Source of the DNA: Polaribacter sp. BM10 | GTDB taxonomy: Bacteria; Bacteroidota; Bacteroidia; Flavobacteriales; Flavobacteriaceae | Reading direction: 5' to 3' | NCBI RefSeq assembly: GCF_002005425.1 | Contig: NZ_CP019704.1 | Coordinates: forward strand, 682,001 to 746,000 | Length of the DNA: 64,000 bases | In this document: one piece after another, positions 1-9,498 of the stretch | How the letters are laid out: each line of letters starts with the position of its first letter | How positions within the stretch are numbered: the stretch's first letter is position 1 | The notes under the pieces: model-generated | Told to the model about the DNA's origin: nothing | Seen by the model: the letters and a program-made list of their open reading frames with translations, nothing else | Database searches by the model: none | Translations under genes and position numbers: made by a program

Positions 1-325
1 CTCTAACATAAAACGCAGTTGAAAAAGGGAGAAGAACTATAAAAAATAAAAGGAAAATATTGTATCGTAATACCTTTTTATTTATTGTAGAAACATATTT
101 CATAATTCTCATATGTGCTACCCAATATAAAGCTATCACAATAAAACTAACTATTAGACCAATAATACTTGGAATTCTATTTTGTAGAATTTGTAAAGTA
201 TCTGCTGCTTTTAACTCTTTATAAGTTGGTGCTACAATGTCTAAGACTAAAAGTGTAATTGCAATAGAAAAGACAGCATCACTAAAACTTATTACACGTT
301 GTTTATCAAAAATTTCTCCTTTCAT
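1..325 (-). CDS. TMEM175-family (DUF1211) membrane protein, C-terminus beyond window
   Basis: Reverse-strand reading frame that starts with ATG at 325 and runs off the left edge (about 108 residues visible). The N-terminal segment contains RVISFSDAVFSIAITLLVLD, which is the FSD...T motif on helix 1 of TMEM175-family potassium channels (DUF1211); bacterial members have two six-helix repeats or one. Three hydrophobic segments are visible (about residues 10-30, 50-70, 88-108). It would act in the inner membrane as a potassium leak channel; that role is known for the family, not shown here. It is divergent from the EamA gene at 536. Confidence 0.8.
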   Translation of the reverse strand, partial: MKGEIFDKQRVISFSDAVFSIAITLLVLDIVAPTYKELKAADTLQILQNRIPSIIGLIVSFIVIALYWVAHMRIMKYVSTINKKVLRYNIFLLFFIVLLPFSTAFYVR

Positions 326-509
326 TTATTCAAATAAATATATAAAATTAAATACACTATTTCTAAAATTTCTTAAAAATAGGTTTAAAATATATTTATA
401 AGAAGATAAAACTTATAATCTCTTTAAAATAATTTTAATGTTTAGTTATAATTTCTTTATCAGTATAAGAACTGACGAAAATTTATGCATTGTTTATTTT
501 TAATAGTAG

Positions 510-517
510 TATTTTCG
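510..517 (+). promoter_or_regulatory. Probable -7 box for the EamA gene
   Basis: TATTTTCG matches the Bacteroidota -7 consensus TAnnTTTG at seven of eight positions, with TTG at 490-492 (17 nt spacer) as the -33 element. The ATG at 536 follows 18 nt later. The rest of 326-535 is AT-rich and shows no coding capacity. Confidence 0.4.
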
Positions 518-535
518 TTGTTTAAATTTAAATAG

Positions 536-1459
536 ATGTTTTTAAAAAATTCTAAAATATTAATAGTTCTCGCTTTTTTTACAATTTACGTTGTTTGGGG
601 GTCTACATATTTGTTTAATAAAATCGCTGTAACTGCTTTACCAGCTTTTTTTATGGCATCTGTAAGGTTTTTAATTTCTGCAGTTTTAATACTTATAATT
701 TCTAAAATTATGAAGTTAAACTTAAAAATCTCTAAAAAGCAATTAATTAACTGTGCTGTTTCTGGATTCTTTTTTTTAGTTTATGGTAACGGAGTTTTTG
801 TTTGGGCTTTAAAATATGTAGACAGTGGTTTTGCTGCATTATTGGCTGCTACACAACCATTGTTTGTGCTAATTTTATTAAGATTGATAGATAGAAAACC
901 AATGCAAAGACAATCGATTATTGGTGTTGGTTTAGGTATAGTAGGCATGTATCTTTTGGTTAGTCAGAAATCAATTACAACTTCAGAAGGTAGTTTGTTG
1001 GGTATCTTTATGATTCTTACATGTGTGTTAAGTTGGGCTTATGGTGGTGTTTTTGTTTCTAAAGCAGATTTACCCAAAAACTTTTTTGTAACTACAGGAT
1101 ATCAAATGCTGTTTGCTGGATTGTTATTATTATTGATGAGTTTTTCTTTTAATGAAACAATGTCTTCTCCTTTAAATTGGGCAATAGAAGTTCAGTTTTC
1201 TGTAATTATGCTAATAATTTTTGGAAGTATTATTGCTTTTACAGCTTTTAATTATTTACTAAAAGTAGTTTCTACAGAAAAAGTAGCAACTTCTGCATAC
1301 GTGAATCCTATTGTGGCTTTAGTTTTAGGTTGGTATTTTTTAGACGAAGAATTAACCACTCAATCTATAATTGCATCTGTAGTTTTGTTATCTGGAGTTT
1401 ACTTTATCACTTCAAGAAAAAGAAAAGTGAAAAATGTTACAGGTACTTCTAAAACCTAA
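536..1459 (+). CDS. EamA/DMT-family transporter
   Basis: 307-residue inner-membrane protein with about ten hydrophobic helices arranged as two EamA repeats (residues about 12-140 and 150-290). The first helix carries the WGSTYLFNKIAV signature of YedA/RhaT-like drug/metabolite exporters. Substrate cannot be read from sequence; family members export amino acids or other small metabolites. The C-terminus is basic (SRKRKVK). Its last 11 bases overlap the convergent UbiA gene, so the two messages end antisense to each other. No strong Shine-Dalgarno is seen, which is usual for this phylum. Confidence 0.85.
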   Translation: MFLKNSKILIVLAFFTIYVVWGSTYLFNKIAVTALPAFFMASVRFLISAVLILIISKIMKLNLKISKKQLINCAVSGFFFLVYGNGVFVWALKYVDSGFAALLAATQPLFVLILLRLIDRKPMQRQSIIGVGLGIVGMYLLVSQKSITTSEGSLLGIFMILTCVLSWAYGGVFVSKADLPKNFFVTTGYQMLFAGLLLLLMSFSFNETMSSPLNWAIEVQFSVIMLIIFGSIIAFTAFNYLLKVVSTEKVATSAYVNPIVALVLGWYFLDEELTTQSIIASVVLLSGVYFITSRKRKVKNVTGTSKT

Positions 1460-2345
1460 ATAAAAGCATCGATAAAATTCCTAAAAACATAATAATTTTT
1501 AGTAAATTACTAATAATACTATAGTTTTTTTTAGTTCTTGCAAACCAAATTTTATATAATAAATAGAGTAGTGGTAGGCAAATAAAGAGTAAAATATACC
1601 AAAAGAATAATGATTCGTTTTTTATTGATTGTAAGATAATTAGTATAAAAACTAACATTATAGAACTGATAAAAAAAGCAATTCTTGCAGATCTTTTTCT
1701 TCCTATAAGAATAGGCAATGTTTTAGCTTTTATTTTTAAATCTCCGTTTACATCTTCAATATCTTTTATAATCTCTCTAATTAATGTTGTTGTAAAAGAA
1801 AAGAACAAATAAATAGCAATTATTAAATCAGAAGAAATTTTTGAACTAGGTTCTAAATTTGTGCTAATAAATTCGAATTCAGAAACTAAAAAAATCACTA
1901 AAGCACATAAGAAACTTACAATAAGATTACCAATTAAAGCGATTTTTTTAAAACTTTTAGAATAGAAGAATAGGATGATCGCAGTTACAATAAAATATAA
2001 TGAGTTTAAAGGTGTATTTGTTGCGATGGAAACAATAATACCAAGAGCTAAACCAAAGATGTTAAGTAAAATATAAAAAGACCAAGCTTTTTTAATCGAA
2101 AAGTTTTTATCTAAGAATAATTTTGATGGCTTGTTTATTTTATCAGTTTCAATATCAAGAATATCATTTATAATATATCCGCTTGCTGTAATTAAAAGTA
2201 CAGCGGTCGTTAAAATAATAAAATTGAAATGCGATAATAATGTATTTGAAGAGTGAGATTCTAATAATGCGTATTTAGTTAAAACCATTGTTAATAAAAC
2301 CATTAAGAGGTTTTTATAACGAATTAGTTTTAAAAAAACAGGCAT
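1449..2345 (-). CDS. UbiA-family prenyltransferase
   Basis: 298-residue multi-helix membrane protein of the UbiA superfamily. Both Asp-rich motifs that bind Mg-diphosphate are present: NDILDIETDKINKPSK (about residues 60-75) and DIEDVNGDLKIKAKTLPI (about 195-212). Flavobacterial proteins of this type are usually annotated as geranylgeranylglycerol-phosphate geranylgeranyltransferase; the true acceptor (lipid, quinone precursor or other) cannot be decided from the sequence. It begins one base after the smpB stop codon, so it is read from the smpB message. Confidence 0.85.
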   Translation of the reverse strand: MPVFLKLIRYKNLLMVLLTMVLTKYALLESHSSNTLLSHFNFIILTTAVLLITASGYIINDILDIETDKINKPSKLFLDKNFSIKKAWSFYILLNIFGLALGIIVSIATNTPLNSLYFIVTAIILFFYSKSFKKIALIGNLIVSFLCALVIFLVSEFEFISTNLEPSSKISSDLIIAIYLFFSFTTTLIREIIKDIEDVNGDLKIKAKTLPILIGRKRSARIAFFISSIMLVFILIILQSIKNESLFFWYILLFICLPLLYLLYKIWFARTKKNYSIISNLLKIIMFLGILSMLLFRF

Positions 2346-2346
2346 T

Positions 2347-2811
2347 TTAGTTGAAGTTCTTTTTAATTCTAGCTAAATCTCTTTTATTATCTCTGTCTTT
2401 TAGCGTATTTCTTTTGTCGTGAATTTGTTTTCCTTTGGCTAAGGCAATTTCTAGTTTTGCAAATCCTCTATCATTAATAAATAACCTTAAAGGTACAATT
2501 GTATTTCCTTTTGCTTCTACATCTTTTTTTAAACTACGTAATTCTCGTTTGTTTAATAACAATCTACGTTCGCTTTTTGGCTTATGATTAAAATGATGCC
2601 CAAACATGTATTCTTGTATATACATATTCACAATAAACAATTCTCCGCGATCATTAAACTCGCAAAAACTCTCTGTAATTCTTGCTTGACTTAATCTTAT
2701 AGATTTAATTTCTGTTCCGGTTAATTGAATTCCGGCCACAAATTTATCTAGAATTTCAAATTCGAATCTCGCTTTTTTATTCTGTATGTTTATTTTTTTC
2801 TGTACAGCCAT
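2347..2811 (-). CDS. smpB: SsrA-binding protein SmpB
   Basis: 154-residue SmpB, the protein partner of tmRNA in trans-translation, which rescues stalled ribosomes and tags the nascent peptide. The oligonucleotide-binding barrel is recognisable from NKKARFEFEILDKFVAGIQLTGTE and the family signature around residues 58-70 (VNMYIQEYMFGHH). The basic C-terminal tail (KDRDNKRDLARIKKNF) that enters the mRNA channel is complete. Length is normal. First gene of a two-gene unit with the UbiA gene; a perfect TAnnTTTG box lies 30 nt upstream. Confidence 0.97.
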   Translation of the reverse strand: MAVQKKINIQNKKARFEFEILDKFVAGIQLTGTEIKSIRLSQARITESFCEFNDRGELFIVNMYIQEYMFGHHFNHKPKSERRLLLNKRELRSLKKDVEAKGNTIVPLRLFINDRGFAKLEIALAKGKQIHDKRNTLKDRDNKRDLARIKKNFN

Positions 2812-2840
2812 AGACTGATTTTTTGTTTAAAAATTTTTAA

Positions 2841-2848
2841 CAAAGATA
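2841..2848 (-). promoter_or_regulatory. -7 box for smpB
   Basis: On the minus strand this reads TATCTTTG, an exact TAnnTTTG match, giving a leader of roughly 25 nt before the smpB ATG. No clear -33 TTTG is seen at the expected distance. Confidence 0.6.
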
Positions 2849-2873
2849 CATTTTTACATTCGGGAAAGAAACG

Positions 2874-2881
2874 TAATTTTG
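2874..2881 (+). promoter_or_regulatory. -7 box for the lipoprotein gene at 2913
   Basis: TAATTTTG is an exact TAnnTTTG match 31 nt before the ATG at 2913. It sits back to back with the smpB box in the 101-nt divergent spacer. Confidence 0.6.
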
Positions 2882-2912
2882 AATTCTATTCTAGAACTAA
2901 TATTCTTATAAA

Positions 2913-3653
2913 ATGAAAAAAATAGTATTACTTTTTTTACTGCTTGCAATTTCTTGTAAACCTGCTAAGAAAGAGTTGAATGCACAAGAAATTATAGATA
3001 AAACAATGGTTTCTTCTGGTGCAGATAAAGTTAAAAACTCTAAAATTGGGTTTAAGTTTAGAGATGTTGATTACGCTGCGGTTCGTAAAAATGGAAATTT
3101 TGAGCTATTTCGATTTACAAATAATTCTGATCATAAAACTGTAGAAGATGTACTTTCTAATAATGGATTCAAGCGTTTTGCTGATGGTAAATTAGTTAAA
3201 ACAAACGATTCTATAGCAAATGTTATTGCTAATGCGGTAAACTCTGTGCATTATTTTTCTGTTTTACCATTTGGTTTAAATGATAAAGCTGTTCATAAGA
3301 AATTATTACCATCATCAAAAGTTAAAGGTAAAGATTATTATAAAATTGAAGTTACTTTTTCTAAAGACGGAGGAGGAGAAGACTTTGAAGATGTATTTAT
3401 TTATTGGATTGGGAAAGAAGATTTTTTAATTGATTACTTGGCATATTCTTACCACACAAACGGTGGTGGAAAACGTTTTAGAGCTTTAAAAGAAGAGTCA
3501 GTAAAAAACGGAATTCGTTTTGTCGATTTCGAAAATTACAAACCGTTGCATAAAGAAATTTCTCTTATTGATATTGATAAAGCTTTTGAAAAAAATGAGC
3601 TTAAAAAAGTATCAGAAATTATTTTAGAAAATATTGAGGTTAAATTACTTTAG
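2913..3653 (+). CDS. DUF6503-like lipoprotein
   Basis: 246-residue protein with a lipoprotein signal (hydrophobic stretch then AIS-C at residue 15). The mature part resembles the flavobacterial DUF6503 group of envelope lipoproteins, some of which carry the misleading name deoxyribose-phosphate aldolase; no aldolase active site is visible. Beta-rich spacing (FKFRDVDYAAVRKNGNFELF, then FIYWIGKEDFLIDYLAYSY) suggests a LolA/LppX-like lipid-binding sheet, which is inference only. Monocistronic, ending at a strong hairpin shared with the convergent phosphatase gene. Confidence 0.65.
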   Translation: MKKIVLLFLLLAISCKPAKKELNAQEIIDKTMVSSGADKVKNSKIGFKFRDVDYAAVRKNGNFELFRFTNNSDHKTVEDVLSNNGFKRFADGKLVKTNDSIANVIANAVNSVHYFSVLPFGLNDKAVHKKLLPSSKVKGKDYYKIEVTFSKDGGGEDFEDVFIYWIGKEDFLIDYLAYSYHTNGGGKRFRALKEESVKNGIRFVDFENYKPLHKEISLIDIDKAFEKNELKKVSEIILENIEVKLL

Positions 3654-3667
3654 TAGTTTAAAAATAA

Positions 3668-3711
3668 AAAAAGACTTGTAGTTTTATTGATATCTAATTA
3701 CAAGTCTTTTT
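3668..3711 (+). terminator. Bidirectional terminator
   Basis: A 13-bp perfect stem (AAAAAGACTTGTA at 3668-3680 with TACAAGTCTTTTT at 3699-3711) with an 18-nt loop and T-runs on both strands, between convergent genes. Confidence 0.85.
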
Positions 3712-3732
3712 CTAGTATTAGAAACCATTATG

Positions 3733-4230
3733 CTAATCAATTTTTTCAATTTTACTAGTTTTATCATCACCTGAAATAGTAACAATAAATAAACTGGCAT
3801 TGTCATTATCGCTCATGTTTTCATACATCTTTTTACCCAATATTCTATTTGTAAATACAGGTGTTGTGTTGCTATGACCAACAATTAACACTGTTTTACC
3901 TTTGGTATTTGCTTTAAATACAGAGTCGTACATTTTACCAGGATTGTAACTTGTAATATTTAAATTTTTACTGCTAGCAGTAGGTTTTGCAGTTTGTTGT
4001 GTTCTATTGTAATTTGTAGAATACACGGCATCTAAATCGATATTTTTAAAATATTCTGCCCATTTTTTAGCTCTTTTTAATCCATTTTCATTTAAATCTG
4101 GATTTTTATTACCGCTATCTGTTCTGTCTTTTTCTGCATGACGAATTAAATAGTAAGTTGTTGTTTCTTGAGAGTTACAAGAAACTAATAAACTAAAAAT
4201 TAAGCCAATTACTAGAATATATTTTTTCAT
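3733..4230 (-). CDS. Histidine phosphatase family lipoprotein (SixA/PGM-like)
   Basis: 165-residue protein with an SPII signal (LVS-C at residue 18). The phosphohistidine motif RHAEKD has the catalytic His at residue 31 (Arg30 beside it), and the second catalytic His is in GHSN at residue 119. These place it in histidine phosphatase branch 1. Being lipid-anchored it should act outside the cytoplasm, which argues against glycolytic mutase activity and for a phosphatase on small extracellular substrates (inference). A near-consensus -7 box (TATATTCG on the minus strand, about 4250-4257) precedes it. Confidence 0.85.
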   Translation of the reverse strand: MKKYILVIGLIFSLLVSCNSQETTTYYLIRHAEKDRTDSGNKNPDLNENGLKRAKKWAEYFKNIDLDAVYSTNYNRTQQTAKPTASSKNLNITSYNPGKMYDSVFKANTKGKTVLIVGHSNTTPVFTNRILGKKMYENMSDNDNASLFIVTISGDDKTSKIEKID

Positions 4231-4258
4231 GATAATTTGTTTTGATGTACGAATATAA

Positions 4259-4293
4259 ATAAAAAAAAAGCGATACTTATTAAAGTACCGCTT
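4259..4293 (-). terminator. Terminator of clpB
   Basis: On the minus strand AAGCGGTACTT pairs with AAGTATCGCTT (one G-U) around a 4-nt loop, followed by a run of about nine T. It lies between clpB and the phosphatase gene. Confidence 0.8.
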
Positions 4294-4323
4294 TCTGCTA
4301 ACTAACTAATTAACCTAACTAAA

Positions 4324-6933
4324 CTATAACTCTTCTACCAAATCTGATTGATTTCTAAACACTAATTTGTCATCAAAAGAATCTAAAAGAATAATACTAT
4401 CTGTTGTGATTTTTCCTGATAGAATTTCTTTAGAAAGTTGGTTTAAAACTTCTTTTTGAATAACTCTTTTTACAGGTCTTGCACCAAATTCTGGTTGATA
4501 TCCTTTTTTAGCCAAATAACTTATAGCTTCATCTGTAGCGTCTAATGTTATTTCTTGTTTCCCAATCATTTTCTTTAAACTTTCAATTTGAAGTTTTACA
4601 ATCTCAAAAATGTCAGATTGTTTAAGTGGTGTAAACATAATTACATCATCAATTCTGTTTAAAAATTCTGGTCTAACAGATTGTTTTAAAAGGCCTAAAA
4701 CTTCAATTTTAGCCAATTCTGTAACAGCTTCTAAATCTGCTTTAGGGTCGCTAAATTTCTCTTGAATTATATGACTTCCCATATTAGATGTCATAATAAT
4801 TATGGTGTTTTTAAAATCTGCAACACGTCCTTTATTGTCTGTTAACCTACCTTCGTCTAAAACTTGTAATAAAATATTAAAAGTATCTGGATGCGCTTTT
4901 TCTATTTCATCTAAAAGCACCACAGAATAAGGTCTTCTTCTAACTGCCTCTGTAAGTTGCCCACCTTCATCATAACCTACATAACCAGGAGGCGCACCAA
5001 CCAATCTACTAACAGAATGTTTTTCTTGATATTCACTCATATCAATACGAGTCATGGCATTTTCATCATCAAAAAGATATTCTGCCAATGCTTTTGCTAA
5101 TTCTGTTTTACCAACACCTGTAGTACCTAAAAATAAAAAGCTACCAATTGGTTTGTTTGGGTTTTGCAAACCTGCTCTAGATCTTCTAACGGCATCAGAA
5201 ACTGCAACAATTGCTTCTTCTTGACCTACAACTCTTTTGTGCAATTGTTGCTCTAGTTTTAATAATTTTTCTCTTTCAGATTGAATCATTTTTGTAACCG
5301 GAACACCTGTCCATTTTGCAACAACTTCTGCAATATCATCTAAAGTAACTTCTTCTTTAATCAAAGAACTTTCAGTTTGATTTTCTTGCAATGTTTTTTG
5401 TAAAAGCTCTAAATTTTCTTGAGCTTGTTTAATTTTACCATATCGCAACTCTGCAACTAAGCCATAATTACCCTCACGTTCTGCTTTTTCTGCTTCTAGT
5501 TTAAAGTTTTCTATTTCTAATTTTGCATTCTGAATATTATCGACTACTTCTTTTTCTGATTTCCATTTTGCATTAATTTCATTGCGTTCTTCTTTTAGAT
5601 TTGCCAAATCAGAACGTAAAGATTTTAATTTAACTTCATCTTTCTCTCGTTTAATGGCTTCGATTTCAATTTCTAACTGCATAACTTTTCTATCTAAAAC
5701 ATCTAATTCTTCTGGTTTAGAATTGATTTCCATACGCAATTTAGATGCCGCTTCATCCATTAAATCGATGGCTTTATCTGGTAAAAACCTGTTGGTAATA
5801 TATCTTTGAGATAATTCTACAGCACCAATAATGGCTTCGTCTTTAATGCGAACTTTATGGTGAGTTTCGTACTTTTCTTTAATTCCGCGTAAAATAGAAA
5901 TAGCACTTTCTGTGTCTGGTTCATCAACTTGAACTTTCTGAAAACGTCTTTCTAATGCTTTATCTTTTTCAAAGTATTTTTGATATTCATCTAACGTAGT
6001 TGCACCAATTGCACGCAGTTCTCCTCGAGCCAAAGCAGGTTTCAAAATATTAGCAGCATCCATAGCGCCTTGTCCGCCTCCTGCGCCAACCAACGTATGA
6101 ATTTCATCTATAAAAAGTACAATATCTCCATCAGAAGTTGTTACCTCTTTTATAACGGCTTTTAGGCGTTCTTCAAACTCACCCTTATATTTAGCACCAG
6201 CAATTAATGCGCCCATATCCAAAGAAAAAATTAATTTATCTTTAAGATTTTCTGGTACATCGCCATCTACAATTCTATGTGCTAAACCTTCTGCAATAGC
6301 TGTTTTACCAGTTCCTGGTTCCCCAACTAAAATAGGGTTGTTTTTAGTTCTACGAGATAAAATTTGTAGTAAACGTCTAATTTCTTCGTCTCGACCAATT
6401 ACCGGATCTAGTTTGCCATCTTGCGCTAATTGATTTAAGTTTTTAGCAAATTTATTTAAAGAATTATACGTTTCTTCTTGTGATTGAGAAGTAACTCTTT
6501 CTCCTTTTCTTAATTCCTCTATTGCTGCTTTTAAATCTTTTTCACTTACACCTTGGTCTTTTAAAACTTGTGCGATATTACTTTTCGATTTAAAAATTGC
6601 TAAAATTAAATGTTCAATAGAAACATAATCATCTTTCATATTTTTAGCAATAATTGATGCTTCGTTTAAACTTTTACCAGCTTCTCTAGAAAGCATTAAT
6701 TCTGCACCAGAAACTTTAGGTAAGCTTTCTAATTGTTTATCTAATACTTGCTCTAAAATTGCTGTATTTATATTTAATTTCTTTAATAGAAAAGGCAAAA
6801 CATTTTCGTCTACTTGTGTTAATGCTTTAAATATGTGTTCATTTTCTATTTGATTATGACCAAAACCTTGCGCAATTTGCTGCGCCATTTGAATGGTCTC
6901 TTGCGATTTTGTTGTATAGTTATTAAAATTCAT
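4324..6933 (-). CDS. clpB: ATP-dependent disaggregase ClpB
   Basis: 869-residue ClpB/Hsp104 protein, which works with DnaK to solubilise aggregated proteins. Domains in order: N-terminal Clp repeat domain (1-145), AAA1 with Walker A GEPGTGKT (204-211) and Walker [10 protein letters not shown] (271-279), the middle coiled coil (about 405-525), AAA2 with Walker A GTTGVGKT (603-610) and Walker B around 671-679 (VVLLDEIEK), then the small D2 domain. The long middle domain separates it from ClpA and ClpC. Monocistronic. I see no TAnnTTTG box upstream, unlike most genes here, which fits non-housekeeping (heat-stress) control. Confidence 0.97.
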   Translation of the reverse strand: MNFNNYTTKSQETIQMAQQIAQGFGHNQIENEHIFKALTQVDENVLPFLLKKLNINTAILEQVLDKQLESLPKVSGAELMLSREAGKSLNEASIIAKNMKDDYVSIEHLILAIFKSKSNIAQVLKDQGVSEKDLKAAIEELRKGERVTSQSQEETYNSLNKFAKNLNQLAQDGKLDPVIGRDEEIRRLLQILSRRTKNNPILVGEPGTGKTAIAEGLAHRIVDGDVPENLKDKLIFSLDMGALIAGAKYKGEFEERLKAVIKEVTTSDGDIVLFIDEIHTLVGAGGGQGAMDAANILKPALARGELRAIGATTLDEYQKYFEKDKALERRFQKVQVDEPDTESAISILRGIKEKYETHHKVRIKDEAIIGAVELSQRYITNRFLPDKAIDLMDEAASKLRMEINSKPEELDVLDRKVMQLEIEIEAIKREKDEVKLKSLRSDLANLKEERNEINAKWKSEKEVVDNIQNAKLEIENFKLEAEKAEREGNYGLVAELRYGKIKQAQENLELLQKTLQENQTESSLIKEEVTLDDIAEVVAKWTGVPVTKMIQSEREKLLKLEQQLHKRVVGQEEAIVAVSDAVRRSRAGLQNPNKPIGSFLFLGTTGVGKTELAKALAEYLFDDENAMTRIDMSEYQEKHSVSRLVGAPPGYVGYDEGGQLTEAVRRRPYSVVLLDEIEKAHPDTFNILLQVLDEGRLTDNKGRVADFKNTIIIMTSNMGSHIIQEKFSDPKADLEAVTELAKIEVLGLLKQSVRPEFLNRIDDVIMFTPLKQSDIFEIVKLQIESLKKMIGKQEITLDATDEAISYLAKKGYQPEFGARPVKRVIQKEVLNQLSKEILSGKITTDSIILLDSFDDKLVFRNQSDLVEEL

Positions 6934-7032
6934 TTTCTATTTTTTTGTTTTTTTGATAAGATTAAAGCAATTTTAATACCATTAGATTATTTAACTTTAA
7001 ATAGGTCAAAATGTCTGTAAATCACTTGTTTT

Positions 7033-7050
7033 AACTGACTTTTTGACTGA
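7033..7050. promoter_or_regulatory. Direct repeat upstream of clpB
   Basis: Between clpB and ytxJ the motif TGACT occurs twice with a short T spacer (ACTGACTTTTTGACTGA, seen on the minus strand as AGTCA repeats). It lies about 100 nt before the clpB ATG. It could be a regulator site for clpB or overlap the -33 region of ytxJ; role not established. Confidence 0.3.
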
Positions 7051-7069
7051 TGAAAGTTTCTTATATTTG
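7042..7069 (+). promoter_or_regulatory. Promoter of ytxJ
   Basis: TTTG at 7042-7045 and an exact -7 box TATATTTG at 7062-7069 (16 nt spacer), 26 nt before the ytxJ ATG. Confidence 0.6.
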
Positions 7070-7095
7070 TATCGACAAAGTAAAAAAACAAGTAA

Positions 7096-7497
7096 ATGGG
7101 TATATTTAACAACGTATTTGGAGGAAATAGTGATAAAAAATCAAAACCAGAAAAAAAGTCATATTTAAACTGGATTCCTTTAAATAGTATAGATCAATTA
7201 GAGATTATAGAGAAACAATCTGAAACGGAGGCTGTTTTAATTTTTAAACATTCTACTAGATGCGGAATTAGTAGTATGGTTATAAAACAGTTTGAAAACC
7301 TTTTTTTAGAAGAACATCAGAATTTAAAAGTCTATTATTTAGATTTATTAAGTTATAGAAACATTTCTGATGAAGTAGGGTATAAGTTTCAAATTATGCA
7401 TCAATCACCACAACTAATTGTGGTAAAAAATGGTGTTTCTGTGCATAATACATCGCATTATGATATCACTCAAACAAACTTATCAAGATTTATATAG
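7096..7497 (+). CDS. ytxJ: Bacillithiol-system redox protein YtxJ
   Basis: 133-residue thioredoxin-fold protein of the YtxJ (DUF2847) family. The monothiol motif lies in FKHSTRCGIS (about residues 50-59, single Cys), followed by the thioredoxin-like strand LKVYYLDLL and the cis-Pro segment HQSPQLIVVKNG. The family is proposed to reduce bacillithiol mixed disulfides, i.e. a monothiol bacilliredoxin acting in the cytoplasm. Monocistronic, 60 nt before the helicase gene, which has its own promoter. Confidence 0.85.
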   Translation: MGIFNNVFGGNSDKKSKPEKKSYLNWIPLNSIDQLEIIEKQSETEAVLIFKHSTRCGISSMVIKQFENLFLEEHQNLKVYYLDLLSYRNISDEVGYKFQIMHQSPQLIVVKNGVSVHNTSHYDITQTNLSRFI

Positions 7498-7503
7498 CTT
7501 AAA

Positions 7504-7536
7504 TTTGGGAAAAACCTATTTTAAGTCTTACTTTTG
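7504..7536 (+). promoter_or_regulatory. Promoter of the SF2 helicase gene
   Basis: TTTG at 7504-7507, 21-nt spacer, exact -7 box TACTTTTG at 7529-7536. Transcription should begin near 7540, leaving an 18-nt leader before the TTG start at 7558. Confidence 0.65.
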
Positions 7537-7557
7537 TAGCTTAAAATTTTTAAACTT

Positions 7558-9108
7558 TTGGCAGAAACAAACACTTCACAAGTAAAGGTAGGAAAAGAAT
7601 TATACGGATATCAAAAAGATGCACTTCAAGAGATTTTTAATCGTTTTGAAACTGCACCAAAAGATTATCATTTATTATATCAATTACCTACAGGAGGTGG
7701 TAAAACTGTTATTTTTTCTGAAATTGTTCGACGTTACATAGAAAAATTTCAGAAGAAAGTATTAGTTTTAACACACAGAATAGAATTAAGCAAGCAAACA
7801 TCTAAGATGCTTAATGAGTTTGGTGTGCACAATAAAATTATTAATTCTACAGCCAAATTAGACGATCAAAACGATTTTAATTGTTTTGTTGCCATGGTAG
7901 AAACGCTAAAGAATAGACTTACAGATGATAAGTTAGATATTTCTGATATCGGTTTGGTTATTGTAGATGAAGCACATTATAACTCTTTTACCAAAATATT
8001 TAAGTTTTTTAATGATTCTTTTATTTTAGGTGTAACAGCTACTCCTTTAAGTTCCAACATTAAATTACCAATGTACGAGAACTACCAAGAACTTTTTGTA
8101 GGAGAACCAATTCATCACCTAATAGAAAGTGGTTATTTAGCACAAGCAAATATGTATTCTTATAATGTTGGTTTAACTTCTTTAGAAGTTGGTGCTAACG
8201 GAGATTATACAGTAAAATCTTCTGAAGATTTGTATATGAATACAGACATGCTTACTAAATTAGTAAGCGCTTACGAAGAAACAGCTAAAGGTAAAAAAAC
8301 GCTTATTTTTAATAATGGTATTAATACTTCGATACAAGTATTTCATGCATTTAAAAAAGCGGGGTACCCAATTGCCCATTTAGATAATACAAATACTAAA
8401 AAAGAAAGAGAGCTTATTTTAAAGTGGTTTCATAAAACACCAAATGCTATTATTACTTCTGTAAGTATTTTAACTACAGGTTTTGATGAGCCAAGTATAG
8501 AAGCCATTATTTTAAATAGAGCAACAAAATCGCTTACTTTATATTACCAAATGATTGGTCGTGGTTCTCGTATTTTAGGAGATAAGAAAACTTTTGATGT
8601 TATCGATTTAGGTAACAACTTTCATAGATTTGGACCTTGGGGTGCAGATTTAGATTGGCAAAAAATGTTTAGAGCGCCAGATTATTATTTAGATTCTATA
8701 CTTTCTGATGAAGAAATCGAAAGTACTTTTAAATACGAACTACCTGCAGATATTAAGAAAGAATTTGCAAAGTCTACAGATACTTATTTCGATATGAAAA
8801 AAGTATATATAGATACAATTAAAGCAGGTGAATCTTCGAAGCGAGTATTAGAAAAATCGATAGTACATCATGCAAAAATGTGTATCGAAAATAGTGAAGA
8901 TGTTTTTGATGCTTTAATTTTAGCAAAAATGATAGGCGAAGAAATTGATGATAGAATTAATAGATATGCTAAATGTATTTCTAAAAGTACACACAATTTT
9001 GTTACTTGGTTAAAAGACGATTATCGAAAGAAATTAAATGCATATTTACGTGCAAATTTCGACGAAGATTTCGAAAAAATTCATGGGCATCCGCCAATTG
9101 AAGAATAA
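7558..9108 (+). CDS. DEAD/DEAH-box superfamily 2 helicase (TTG start)
   Basis: 516-residue SF2 helicase. Walker A is LPTGGGKT (43-50), the DEAH box is at 137-140, motif III-like GVTATPL at 158-164, and motif VI QMIGRGSR at 331-338. The second RecA domain is complete and a 130-residue helical C-terminal part follows. It resembles RadD/SSL2-type DNA helicases; the substrate is not known. Start choice: an in-frame TAG at 7537-7539 and the promoter just upstream leave TTG at 7558 as the only plausible start, since the next ATG is beyond Walker A. Confidence 0.9.
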   Translation: MAETNTSQVKVGKELYGYQKDALQEIFNRFETAPKDYHLLYQLPTGGGKTVIFSEIVRRYIEKFQKKVLVLTHRIELSKQTSKMLNEFGVHNKIINSTAKLDDQNDFNCFVAMVETLKNRLTDDKLDISDIGLVIVDEAHYNSFTKIFKFFNDSFILGVTATPLSSNIKLPMYENYQELFVGEPIHHLIESGYLAQANMYSYNVGLTSLEVGANGDYTVKSSEDLYMNTDMLTKLVSAYEETAKGKKTLIFNNGINTSIQVFHAFKKAGYPIAHLDNTNTKKERELILKWFHKTPNAIITSVSILTTGFDEPSIEAIILNRATKSLTLYYQMIGRGSRILGDKKTFDVIDLGNNFHRFGPWGADLDWQKMFRAPDYYLDSILSDEEIESTFKYELPADIKKEFAKSTDTYFDMKKVYIDTIKAGESSKRVLEKSIVHHAKMCIENSEDVFDALILAKMIGEEIDDRINRYAKCISKSTHNFVTWLKDDYRKKLNAYLRANFDEDFEKIHGHPPIEE

Positions 9109-9112
9109 ATAT

Positions 9113-9143
9113 AAAAAGCTCTGTTAATTCAGAGCTTTTTTTT
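9113..9143 (+). terminator. Terminator after the helicase gene
   Basis: Perfect 11-bp stem AAAAAGCTCTG / CAGAGCTTTTT with a 6-nt loop and a following T-run. Confidence 0.9.
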
Positions 9144-9280
9144 GTTTTAGACTTTTTTAAAGTAATTAAAAAACATTTTTTACATTAAATATTATTTTTT
9201 TTGATAATAATAAGTCAAAGAATCTTAGTGTTTAAAAGAAGAAATACTGTATATTAAATAAAAGTAAATTTTTTTTCACT

Positions 9281-9314
9281 TTTGTTTTTTGTATTGAAAA
9301 ATAATATACATTTG
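9281..9314 (+). promoter_or_regulatory. Promoter of the polyamine operon leader
   Basis: TTTG at 9281-9284, 22-nt spacer, exact -7 box TACATTTG at 9307-9314. Predicted start near 9318, so the message has an approximately 275-nt leader before the arginine decarboxylase start codon. Confidence 0.6.
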
Positions 9315-9333
9315 ATTAACTTATTTAATTAAA

Positions 9334-9498
9334 ATGTTTAGTTTTTCTTATCTCGGAAATAATTTTCTAACGGAGAATGAAAATTATATCGCATTTTGGA
9401 AATGCAACGAAAAAATTAAGGTATCTCCATTTTCAATTCTTCAAGAATTGCAGCTTTTTTCTAAGTTGCATGTAGTTTACTTGCAAATATTACAGTGA
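9334..9498 (+). CDS. 54-codon upstream ORF in the polyamine operon leader
   Basis: ATG at 9334 to TGA at 9496, starting about 16 nt after the predicted transcription start. The peptide begins MFSFSYLGNNFL and ends VVYLQILQ; it has no signal peptide and no family I recognise. The stop codon TGA forms the first three bases of the long stem at 9496-9504/9562-9570, so a ribosome finishing here would cover that stem. This suggests a leader peptide, but the same stretch also contains hairpins and could be purely structural RNA. Confidence 0.35.
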   Translation: MFSFSYLGNNFLTENENYIAFWKCNEKIKVSPFSILQELQLFSKLHVVYLQILQ

